A stretch of DNA of 64,000 nt from Dendrophyllia cribrosa (taxonomy: Eukaryota; Cnidaria; Anthozoa; Scleractinia; Dendrophylliidae): assembly GCA_024195265.1 (NCBI GenBank), contig JAJLRJ010000014.1, positions 26,842,681 through 26,906,680 on the forward strand, in the 5' to 3' direction. Under the pieces are notes generated by a model. That model saw only the letters and a list, made by a program, of their open reading frames with translations. It ran no database searches and was not told the origin of the DNA. The translations under genes and the position numbers were made by a program. Shown here in pieces: positions 23,501 through 32,938 of this stretch (within the stretch, counting starts at the first letter, position 1; every line of letters begins with the position of its first letter).

Positions 23501-26500
23501 TCGCAGGTGTGAGACTCACGCCTAAGGCGTGAGACTTGGCGGGCCTACATTGCGTGAATCATGATCAAAACATGTTTATTCTGAGCATGATTGAAACTAT
23601 CTCATGAGGTAGTTTCAAGCCAGATGAAACATGTTAGCGCAAATGTTGTCTCCTTGTTGAATGCTGCAATGCCCTTTAATTTGTTCCTGAAGAGCTTGAT
23701 GACAAATAGAAATGCTTGATGACAAACAGAAATGCCTATGTGAAAATTGAAATAACTGCAGAAGAGATGTCCAAGCAAGAGAAGAAAATTGTTTCCAGTG
23801 GCCTGGGTAACTTTTGTCCAAAAGTTATGTATTTTTCCCTTAAAAGCAGTTTCATGTACCTGGGATTTCAGTTGGAAGGTGTGAAATGAAATTGTTGTGT
23901 TGTTGTTGTTGGTTCAATGAAGTGAAAGCTCCCATAAGATACCAGCTTGAGGGTTGGATAACTTTATCACAACTAGAGCTGGTCGCTCAGGAGAGCTCTC
24001 CATTACAGCTAGACTTAAGAATCTCAGTGTAATTGGAATGTCGAGACAGTGGTCGCAGAGGGAAGCTGGTCACTTAAAAAGTAGTCAAAAGAAGAGCTTC
24101 AATTGTATTAAAATTTATTGTTTTGCAGTTTGATTGCTGCGGGGCTGAGGATAAGGGATACAATGAATACTTGAACAATGCAACAAGCGCAAATGCTCCT
24201 TTCCCAAAATCATGCTGTGTAAATATAAAAGGAAACCATTCATGCCCTTTAACTGTTGGAGCAGCGAGAGATGTTCCTACATCTATTTTTAAGCAGAAGG
24301 TAAGCACAAATATGTACCCTTTAAATGGAAAACTGTCATTTAAGTGATGTTTTGATTTGCTTTGAATCCAAATATTTCGGCAGAAGCCGATGCTTGATAA
24401 GTGTTAGGGATATGTGTAGATACAGTCTGCGATCGAACGCTGGTATACTTCTTAAACAACCAAGTGCCAGACTGAAGAAAACTTTAAAGGAAAGATCGTT
24501 TAATCCGCTGCCCCTAGACTTAGGAGTGAGTTGCCTTTGAATAATATCAGAAATGCAGGCACTTTTGCCAATTTTAAATCTAGTTTAAAGATGTATTTAT
24601 TTCAGTTAGCTTTTAATGTAGGTTAAGCATTTTAAGTATGATGTTTTTGTAATCTATTTTTTATTAGGATGTAGCTAGAATGAATAGGTTTACTTAATGG
24701 ATTTTATTTCTTTTTTATTATTATTTTTTTTTTTATTTATTTATTAAGCTAGTTTTTGATTGTTAAGCGCATTTGTTCATAATTATGTATATGTTAATTT
24801 GTGTTATAGAAATATTAAATATTATTATTGTTATTATTATTTCTTTTCATTTTACTTCAAACAGACACAATAAATGGAAATCAATATTTAATGGTTTGCT
24901 TGAGCTGAGTCTGTTTTTTGCAAGAATTAAAGGGGCAGTATCACGAGGTCGAAACTTGAAAACGTCGGCCCACGTTTTCAAGTTTGATTCCGCAAATTCA
25001 AAAAGGCCGTCGAGAAGTGGAGGTATTTGTTGAATCAAAAAATCCGTTTTGATAGCCGGAAGAAAGAAAAAAATCACTTTTAACAGTGATATGTCCAAAA
25101 TTCCGGTGCAAGAATAGTGAACAGTGCCGTGCGTGGAACCTCGTGATACTGCCCCTTTAATAGCAAGAGTGATTCTTTGCTTTAAAGCCTTTTGCTGAAA
25201 AATGAACATTTGTGATGACATTCCAGAACATTTTCTTTATTTAACTAGTCATGTCTTCAAACATTTGACTGAAGTGGAGTTTTGCTAATTTGGGCAACAC
25301 ACACAACTTATTTTGATATTAAGGACATCTTTTTCATAATATTACTTAATCAAGCATCTTACAATGTTTTGATCAACTATGTCATCCTAGAGAGTTAATA
25401 TCTTCTTTTTATCTGTAAACTAAACAACAAACCATTATCTCTGAATCTGTAAATGATGAGATTAAAAAAGATGTATAATGTAATGTACAAACATTCATTG
25501 CAAGAAAAACAATAATCTTAGTCCACACTAATGCGTTTTTGAAAACCTCAGTTTTTGGTTCCCCGAAAATGGATAAAAAATTTGCGTCCACACTAGGAGC
25601 TGAAAAACGATGATCCAAAGATGAGTTTTCATCACCAGGCTCTGCTTGGATGTTTTTCTGTTCAATACGCACCCTCCAATGGCGTCAATGATACTACACG
25701 TTACTGGCTGTGACATAAGCGTTTTTGGAAAGCTCCGTTTTTGCCGTCCACACTAAAACAAAGACCGGCGTTTTTAAAAAGTCTCCACTCTGAAAAGCGT
25801 TTTTGAAAACCTCCGTTTTCATAGATAAACATCTCCATTTTTGATAGTTTTAGTATCGACAATTGGTAAAAACAGATAAAAAAGTATGCGTTTTCAAACG
25901 AAAATGCATTAGTGTGGATGGGGCCAGAGTTACATATCATTACCAAGAGTGGGAGCCCTGCTCCATTTAATGTCAACTTAACAGTGTGAATGTCCCTTCC
26001 TGTAAATTTCAAATCTTGTCATTTTGCAAGGTTTGAATCATTGTTTCTGTTCATTGATTTTCAGGGCTGTTTGACAGTATTTGAAAATTACCTTAAAGAT
26101 CACCTCAAAATTATTGGAGGAGTGGGCATTGGTATTGCCTTCATCCAGGTGTGTGAACATAGAGTTTGCCATTACTTTCAGATTTAACAGGTCAAAGGGG
26201 CCTCTAACTTTCGGGTAGCCATTAGTTTCAGTTGATTAAAAAATATTTTTAAGACTATACAGTCAATAACCCAAAGCTGTTCAGAATTTCACTGTAAATA
26301 GGGGACAAACGTTTTTCATGTTAGGTTCCTTGTAAGTTCATGCAAATGTGGAAACAACTGAACTTAATATTGGAATGAATTTGCTGTATTATTATAGTTA
26401 CCATATTGTAAATGGTTGATTGTAACACTTGTTAATTCTTTTTTCCTTTTTTTTTTTGTTTCCTATAGCTTTCCTTTCCTTTCTTTTTTTATTTAATTTT

Positions 26501-27562
26501 AATTTTTGTTATTGCATATGTTTATTATGATAATAAAAAAAATCTTCAACACTTTACACTTACATCACTGGTCACGAAGGATATATATTTGTATTTAAAG
26601 GGAAAATGTTTTTTTGTTTTGTAGCCTTTAAAATAGAACAATCAAAAGTACAAATGTGGTTTGCACAAAATGCTTACTAAGTGAAAGCATAACCAGCCTA
26701 TGTTCAGGGGTTTCTATAAAATTGAGAGTAAGTGGCAATATTTGTAAACTAGACGGCAGTGCAACAAATGGGTCATAAGGCCTAGGACCTCGGAAATGGC
26801 ATTTCCAGCAATCTGGGCATCAACTTCAGTGAAATTAATTGAAAAGTAGGCAGCGATAACTTAGAAAGTAGCCGGCGGAATTCGCCGGTTGCCGGCTTCT
26901 AATGAAACCTCTGTATGTTGCTTTTTAGGATTTTTTTTTCTGGCTCAGATTTGCCTCATTTTATTGTTCAAAGAAAAACCCTTGTCAAATTTGTACTAAC
27001 CCTAAGGAATTTGACGAATACTTTTGGGGATGCACTAATTTTGGGCTTTAATAGAAGGGTAAAAAAATTAATGTTACTTTCAAAGGAGCTGTTACCATGG
27101 CAATTCTACAGTACTGAATGTACCAATCTAGGGTTTATTCTTTAGTGTGGTATTGCTGAATTTCTGCAATTCGACATTATAATAATATTACCTGGTTGCC
27201 AAGGTTGTCTAAATTTTTATTTTTAAAATCATCAAAAAACATCAAAATATTGCCAAGCTGAGCTGCAAGATAATGCCTGTTTCGTGTAAATAAAAAGTTT
27301 TGATTTTGTAGGGAGCACATAACTGTTTTTATTAAGCAGGGTGTTGCGTTAAAGAGTGACCTGATTGTCTTTGAGTGATTCCAATAATTGTGTGTCAGCA
27401 ACTTTACTTTGTGCACACACACATCCTAGGGGTGCTTAGAAAAATATTTTTTTTTACGGTTCTAATAAACTGTGTTGTTTATTTTTTTATCTTCAGTTGA
27501 TCGGCATCGTTTTTGCCTGCTGCCTGATGCGATCCATCAAGAAGGAGTATGAAGTGATGTAA
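14519..27562 (+). CDS. CD63: CD63-like tetraspanin, complete, seven exons
   Basis: Exons: 14519-14581, 20016-20204, 20357-20431, 22469-22561, 24129-24299, 26065-26148 and 27497-27562 (TAA), all phase 0, giving 246 aa. Four hydrophobic segments are seen: about residues 10-35, 53-73, 85-105 and 210-235. The large extracellular loop (about 110-205) carries the tetraspanin CCG motif at 143-145, CC at 169-170, and Cys 179 and 199, six in all. It also has N-glycosylation sequons at Asn157 and Asn176. The tail ends KKEYEVM, and its last four residues fit the YxxPhi signal that sends CD63 to late endosomes and lysosomes. GIVFACCL in the last exon also matches CD63. The start MASGGMVLIKYLL is a standard tetraspanin N-terminus. 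Tetraspanins organise membrane protein complexes; cargo here is unknown. Intron 1 is 5.4 kb of mostly repeats. Confidence 0.93.
14582..15880. other. First part of tetraspanin intron 1, no feature seen
   Basis: AT-rich sequence with no coding match, no clear inverted repeat and no tandem repeat. Confidence 0.5.
15884..16410. repeat. 106-bp dispersed repeat, several diverged copies
   Basis: GCTTTCATTTGAATGGTC, ATTTCATCCACAGACTCAAA and ACCACCTTGTACAGCATAA occur in order at 15898-16080 and 16262-16410, with unrelated sequence between. It is inside tetraspanin intron 1. Confidence 0.85.
16917..17669. mobile_element. TA-flanked MITE (Tc1/mariner-like)
   Basis: It begins CTGTAAACCCCGGTGTATAA and ends with the inverted match GTGTGGCTTACACACCGG then TGTTTACGG, flanked by TA at 16915-16916 and 17670-17671. 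The unoccupied host sequence survives at 19214-19260, which fixes the ends and the TA duplication. Confidence 0.8.
17780..18395. mobile_element. pogo/Tigger-like MITE
   Basis: Terminal inverted repeats CAGTGGAACCTTGATTTAA and ATCAAGGTTCCACTG are flanked by TA on both sides. Internal repeats of CCTCGATATAACGAA are typical of pogo-related non-autonomous elements. No transposase. Confidence 0.85.
18985..19215. repeat. 106-bp dispersed repeat, about two copies
   Basis: Same word order as the 19545-19915 array (CAGACTCAAAAGTCAGAACC, TTGTACAGCATAATAAACAG). The second unit is cut short by sequence that also flanks the MITE at 16917. Confidence 0.85.
19270..19537 (+). mobile_element. tRNA-derived SINE
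   Basis: A tRNA-like head holds a box A-like stretch GGTGTAGTGGTGAAAGC (about 19291-19307) and a perfect box B GGTTCAATTCC at 19337-19347, the internal RNA polymerase III promoter. A unique body follows, and the element ends near AATAAAGTGATTTTTT. It is inserted between blocks of the 106-bp repeat in tetraspanin intron 1. The parent tRNA was not identified. Confidence 0.8.
19545..19915. repeat. 106-bp tandem array, about 3.5 near-identical units
   Basis: Unit order: GGTCACATTTTAGGATTTCA, CCACAGACTCAAAAGTTAGC, ACCACCTTGTACAACATAAC, ACAGTACCACAGGAAAGTAC, TGCTCAGTAGCTTTCATTTG. The period counts to 106 bp. Adjacent units are almost identical, which implies recent amplification or conversion. Confidence 0.95.
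20690..21105. repeat. CTGA-type low-complexity tract
   Basis: Imperfect CTGACTGG/CTAACTGG units. The same composition resumes at 22236-22305, so 21106-22235 may be an insertion into one tract; I see no terminal repeats at its ends. Confidence 0.85.
23048..23651. mobile_element. MITE, ACATGTTTC family, interrupted copy
   Basis: Outer parts (23048-23154 and 23548-23651) match the uninterrupted reverse copy at 58943-59151, including ATCACAAATAAAACATGTTT and AGCCAGATGAAACATGTTAG. The middle is a separate insertion. Confidence 0.8.
23155..23547. mobile_element. Nested element with 5-bp TSD CATTG
   Basis: CATTG flanks it at 23150-23154 and 23548-23552. Ends CCTGCCAACTCT and TTGGCGGGCCTA are weak inverted repeats. 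The interior repeats GGCGTGAGA words. The empty site is the single CAATG at 59060-59064 in the reverse copy. Confidence 0.7.
24365..24845 (+). mobile_element. Non-LTR retrotransposon 3' stub, ATT tail
   Basis: The translation reads YSLRSNAGILLKQPSARLKK and, after a frame break, NNIRNAGTFANFKSSLKMYL, a LINE reverse-transcriptase C-terminal tail. It ends in ATTATTATTGTTATTATTAT. It is in sense in a tetraspanin intron. Confidence 0.75.
24931..25156. mobile_element. TTAA-flanked MITE, AGGGGCAGTATC family
   Basis: Inverted ends AGGGGCAGTATCACGAGGT and ACCTCGTGATACTGCCCCT are flanked by TTAA at 24927-24930 and 25157-25160. Non-autonomous; Kolobok- or piggyBac-type targeting. Confidence 0.85.
25520..25923. 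mobile_element. MITE with GTCCACACTAATGCG ends
   Basis: Left end GTCCACACTAATGCGTTTTT and right end ATGCATTAGTGTGGATGGGG are inverted. The subterminal motif GTCCACACT recurs internally. It is hAT-like in appearance, but no clear TSD was found. Confidence 0.7.
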
Positions 27563-28295
27563 TGACATGCTGGCTGGCCAATGAGCAGCTGCAACAACAA
27601 AAAATAATTTAAAATAGCATGTAGCTCTAGTTCACTTCTTTAGTAATGTAATGGTCAATACATAGGTCAAAGTGGTTACAATGCTTGCAATCCTTTTCTT
27701 GAAATATTTGCTTTGCTATTTTTTTCTGGGTGTGATACATGTCGGTGAATGTTGGGATGGGGTTGTGAGAGAAGCATTGGCTAAGGGGCAGGGTGACTGT
27801 TCCCTGCAGTTTTTCACTGTGTTCATTGCTTGCTAATTTTGATCAAGAATGGGAACTGCAAACAGTATAACCATATTGTAATCCAGTGCTTAAATATAAA
27901 TTTTCATGCATAATTTCATTGCTTCTTTGATACTGAGTTGGGAGAAAGTGATGATACGTCACATCATGCTCTCTGAAGTTATCTTCAAAAGTTGCCCAAC
28001 TTGTAAAATAAATCGTTTTAACTTGTAAGTTACCTTCATTCTCTTGAGAAATGTTAATTGTGATTGGAAAAACAATGATATATGTTCTACAGAATATTTT
28101 TGGGAAAGTTCAATTCAATTTTTCGATTCTTGGTTGGTTTAATTTGCATTGTTCGATGCAATACACTTCATTTAACAAATTCATTCATCCTCTATATTTT
28201 CTGGTTCAAATCAAGGGACTGATGCCAGTTTAGTCAATTTTCAGTTGATCTGTAGTGTCAGCCCTTTCTTTGCCTTAACCAGGGCCTTGACCACA

Positions 28296-28316
28296 CCCCC
28301 CCCCCCCCCCCCCCCC
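28296..28316. repeat. Poly-C tract (21 C)
   Basis: Uninterrupted C run; a G-rich stretch follows at 28350-28395. Confidence 0.95.
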
Positions 28317-28494
28317 TGCCCTGCGCCCCTGAAGTGTCCAGACTCCATAATAGGGGGGTGGTGTGGAGTGGAGTGGAGTGAATGGGGGGGATGTTATTGC
28401 CCTGCCCGCCCCAGGATCTGACACTGTTTAGGGCAAAGGATGATAGATGGACACTTAAGATTAGCCTTTGTTACACTGTTTCCAGGTGCTAGAC

Positions 28495-28650
28495 TGGGGG
28501 GAGAGAGGAACTGGGGCCGTGTATAAAGCGTGGAGAGAGCCTGGATCGCAAACAAGAGGCCGAAACGGGGAGAGGGGAATTGGGGCCGTGCATAAAGCGC
28601 GGAGAAAGCATGGAGAGCAAACAGGTGCCCATAACGCGGAACGTACAGCT
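28495..28650. repeat. About 75-bp tandem duplication
   Basis: GGGGCCGTGTATAAAGCGTGG and GGGGCCGTGCATAAAGCGCGG head two similar units, each running through AGAGAGC or AGAAAGC, GCAAAC and a CGAAACG or CATAACG end. An open frame crosses both units, but no domain is recognised. Confidence 0.7.
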
Positions 28651-28914
28651 CTAATACGTCTACGTCTCTGCGTGTTCACAGAACTATTTATTTTTAGTTT
28701 AGATTCCTACCGGCCAACCATTTGGGGACATCATCAATTACTCTTGCTGAGCAGAATGCAGATATTAATTAATTTCCCGGGAAAAGGAATCTAAAAATAA
28801 TCTTGTCTGTAAAAACGCCGTGACAAGAGGCTCCTGGTGAACCCACCCCCTCCCTTCGGGATTAGTACGCGCTCCACACCCTTTGTACGCATGCATGAAT
28901 CCCTCACCTCACCG

Positions 28915-28945
<31 letters not shown>
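28915..28945. repeat. Poly-C tract (31 C)
   Basis: Longest homopolymer in the window. Confidence 0.95.
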
Positions 28946-31353
28946 ACCTCTCCTCTCTCCTTTGTAATGCCTGATCACGTGTTCATGTTTATTTTTATTA
29001 TCTAATGGTGATTTGTATTCAATAAAATGGCCTTGCCAAACTGCTGCAAACGGTCAATAAATTTGTGGTTAACATTGTCAGTGACTTGATTGATTGTTGT
29101 AGCAAAAGGAGATTAAATTATAAATAAAATAAATAAATATAAATTAATTTGTTACAATCCACCGAATTTGGACTACGACTGTAGTGCTTTCTTGATCTCT
29201 AAAGGCAAAAAGGAAAAATACATTTGTCGCTAAATGTAATTGTTGTCACCCAATGTTATGATTTGGCTATTTCTCATCTATTTATGTGCGACTTAGTTTA
29301 CTCGTTGATAAAAATAAGGTACACAAAGGCGTACTTGTGTAGCTTCAATTACTATAGTAGGCGCCAGTGCGGATATAGGACGCGATTTTGTAGGCGGGCG
29401 GGCGAGGGTTGTGATTTAACGATCTCACCTTCTTCAATACAACCACCACGGCACCGCCAAGGAAAAATTGATCTCGATCAACAGGTTGCTACTTCCTACT
29501 GACTCTTACTTTGATCTCTGTACTCTATCAAACAAAAATGGCTAAAAACAATGGAGCATCTCAAAATCGTCACGTACGGTTGCGTTTTGCAGGACACGGA
29601 AATACTGGGGTTTTTTTGCCGATTGCTCAGCTGTCGCCATGTTGTTTTTCAACACGAGAATGCCCCTAGCGCTAGGATCATCCTGACGTAAGCTGTCTAC
29701 GTGTAGCTTGGATCTTCCTACCTCTCGGTTAGGAAGATCCTAGCATTAGGATCCAAGTACACTTACAACCCTTTGCATGGAAACGAAAAGCAGAAAACAT
29801 ATCGCGCTGGGATATCCGCCTTCAAAAATGATTCTTGTAAAACTGACACCATGCATGAATAAAAACGCTGTAAGGCAACGATTAAATTCGTCAAACGAGT
29901 TATACACAGATGAGATAATCAATTAATTAGTAATTGGACTGATTGGAATACAATTCAGGGAGTAATCAGGCGAATAATTTCGAATCGGCGGAGCGCGAGG
30001 ACAATTTACATGATTACCCATGAATTGCACGACAAATTTCTAAAATTACTAATTAATCGTATCAGTAACAAAATTCGAGATTAGAAAGTCCATGTAGACT
30101 TTTTTGGACAAAACGTCAAGGATACTTTCTATCAGTTCGAAACTAGGAAGGAAACAGCAAAAAAGAACCCATTAAAGTGCACATGATTGACGCTCGGGCA
30201 ACGTTAGTGTCCAAATTACCACGCGCCAATTACGTAAGAGATAGGCGTGCGGATGACCAATCACAATCGAGAATTTTGTTATTGATACGATGGTTATTTT
30301 GCTAAAGTCTCAAAGATCAAAGCTAAACCGATATCAATTGCTGCTGCGCAGTCATTACTCCTCTGAACCACGGAGGAGCTAATCGCCGCACGTATTCTTC
30401 ACTGCGAACGTGACAAAATAACAAGCATTGTCCATATTTTTTTCGCTCTGTATACGGACCCGGGTCAGTTCTTTTTCTGGAAATAGTCTATAAAACTGGA
30501 CGAAGGTATGTCAAGAAATTATGACAATCTCTTGGGTATCTACATACAACCGTGAACTTTTCACATTTCAGTAGGATATCTTCTGGCTAACCATTTGTAC
30601 CCCAGTTTGAATGAATTTAAATGTTCTGTGTTTTTTTTTTTTAACGTGAGAGAATTGCGTTTTGATCAAAACACCAGCTTTCCCAAATTCGAAAGCAGAT
30701 AGAAGATGAACAATTATACCTCAGTATGTCTCCATTTCCGTCAAAATTGATTTTGCCGTGTCTTAAATTTTTCAACATCACTACGGAAAATCCTAACCTA
30801 TCGTTATATTAGCCTGAAAATATGCTTTGAAAATGCACATGACTGGCAAAAGATCCAACATAGAACACACCGATTTGAAAGAATTAGCGACGATCAGACC
30901 GTGATTAAAAATAGTTCGCCGTTATTCACTAAACGTAGGGGCATCCAGCGACGAATGTTTTGTGGAAAACTCTTGGATTGGCGTTGTATTGTTTTTCCAT
31001 ATAACTTTTGAAAGGCAAGTGTATGAAAAATAATACAATGTAATGAGCTTTTCAGTTCTTTTATCTGGCTGAATATTTCAGCCGCAGAACATTTTGAGGA
31101 AAGGAATCTTATCGCCCGAATTTAGAAGCTGCGTTCATCTTTCCGAAGATCCTGGACACGATATTTCGTGCCCAAAACGACACTTTTTATTCTTTCGAAA
31201 ACACGAATTGTTTAGATGACTAAGGCCTTCAGAACAGCTTTCCACCGATCAGAAATGATCGGAAATGATTGAAAATGTTCGGAAATGATCGGAAATGATT
31301 CGAGTGTTCCTGTAAATTGAAGCTTTTACTGATGTCTTTGCAGCTCATTTTCA

Positions 31354-31375
31354 CCCCCCCCCCCCCCCCCCCCCC
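31354..31375. repeat. Poly-C tract (22 C) followed by poly-A
   Basis: A C run followed after TC by a run of A. Confidence 0.95.
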
Positions 31376-31493
31376 TCAAAAAAAAAAAACGAGAAACGAA
31401 AAATATTTTGAGAAGTATACGACTAAAATGATAAGAATGCAAAGAATCGAGGCGAAAATAATTCTTTGATACTGAGAACAGTTATAAAGTAAT

Positions 31494-32240
31494 TTACCTG
31501 CCAGTAGGCTCTTGCCGATTGTGCTAGCATAATTTTTGGCATAATCTGAGGAATTGAGCATAATTTTTGCCCTTTTTCCAAAAGTAACACTGCTAGCATA
31601 ATCCGTATATTTTCTTGTCTTAATAGCACAATTTTAGAATAATTCAAGAAAACGAAGATCTCAGCTACTAAAAACGATAGATTACTATTAACAGTTGCTT
31701 CCACTCCTATTTTTCGATTTTTTTTTACTTGTGTTGAGATACCGCGGGAGTTCGATGAAACGGAACCGGAAGTCTGTGTCTCGGTCCCAGACTCCTTAGT
31801 CTTTCTCCCACGACTCCCAGTGCTCGTTTCAAAATGGCGGCCGCCACGCCAAACCAGTCAAGTGCAGTGAACTTACATCCAGATAGTTTACAAGGTAGCG
31901 AGAACAGAGAGGATAGACCAAAGCCTGCACAACCTACTTTTGTTCGCTGGATAACTATCCGCTGGATAGCAGATTTATTCGCCGTATAGGCCCAACCACC
32001 GGATAAAGTTACCCAGGTTTTGAACAACCGGGCCCAGAACGTCTGGCCAGGGTTAATAAAATACATTTTCAAACTTGTCTTGTGAGTTGTGAAGTTTGTG
32101 CACAGAATAATTTTTTAAAAAAGTAGCATAATTTTGAAAAGCGAGCATAATTTGAGCATAATTTGGGCAAAAAAACGAGCACTGCCACTAGCATAATATG
32201 CCACTTTTACTAGCACAATCGGCAAATGCCTACTTGCCAG
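31494..32240. mobile_element. Transposon-like element with GCATAATTT subterminal repeats
   Basis: Left CTGCCAGTAGGC and GCCGATTGTGCTAGCATAAT match, inverted, CTAGCACAATCGGC and GCCTACTTGCCAG at the right. Both subterminal regions repeat AGCATAATTT. The interior has a start-like ATGGCGGCC at 31834 and an old GGTTGTTCAAAA-family MITE (about 31905-32038). No transposase is seen. Confidence 0.65.
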
Positions 32241-32938
32241 AAACAGTTTAAAACATACTGCAATGATGAATAAAATGAACCAAGGCTATTGTAATTCAAA
32301 GGTACCCTTAAATATCTACGTATTCCTAAATTTTATATTGTATTATAATTCATTTTATATTTTACGTATGTAGCGTCCTGGATAGGGATAACCTCTGACG
32401 TTTTCTTTTATGTGTTCTTTACATAATAAATACGAAAGAAGAAAAAAGAAATATACAGAACCGCGAAAGTGTCTATTTTCGATTGATCTACATAAAATTA
32501 AATGTGAACGTCTCGAAGGCCGTTAATCAAAAATAGTTTAAATCTTTCAAATAATTACTCGAACAAAACGACACTCAATGAGTTTAAACCAGCTTGGCGA
32601 TACCAATGAACCGACGGAGATCGCGACGGATCGTCGCACGGAAATTGAAACACGAGCGCATTTACTCGTGCGCGCGTGTCTTTTCCGTGTCCTTTGCACT
32701 CAGCCATAAGAACCATAATCAAAGATAAGTTCTTATCGGATATTAATCTGCGCCTGCCTTATCTTTTCTACCACAATAACAGTAGTCAAAATATAACAGG
32801 AGCTAATACCCTGATTTGACTGATTTACATATAATGTATAAGAATGCACGTAAAGCACATAAACGCCCTGGGAACCATTTTTTGTACTAGATCACATTTT
32901 CTGTAAACCCGTCGCCATTGAACTGTTTGCCAACGGAG

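Larger units (their letters stand above)
27563..31490. other. Intergenic region with simple repeats, no gene seen
   Basis: It holds three long C runs, a 75-bp duplication (28495-28650) and otherwise AT-rich DNA. Polyadenylation-type AATAAA words near 28009 and 29022 could serve the tetraspanin transcript. Short open frames, such as 29224-29502, show no recognised domain. Confidence 0.5.
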
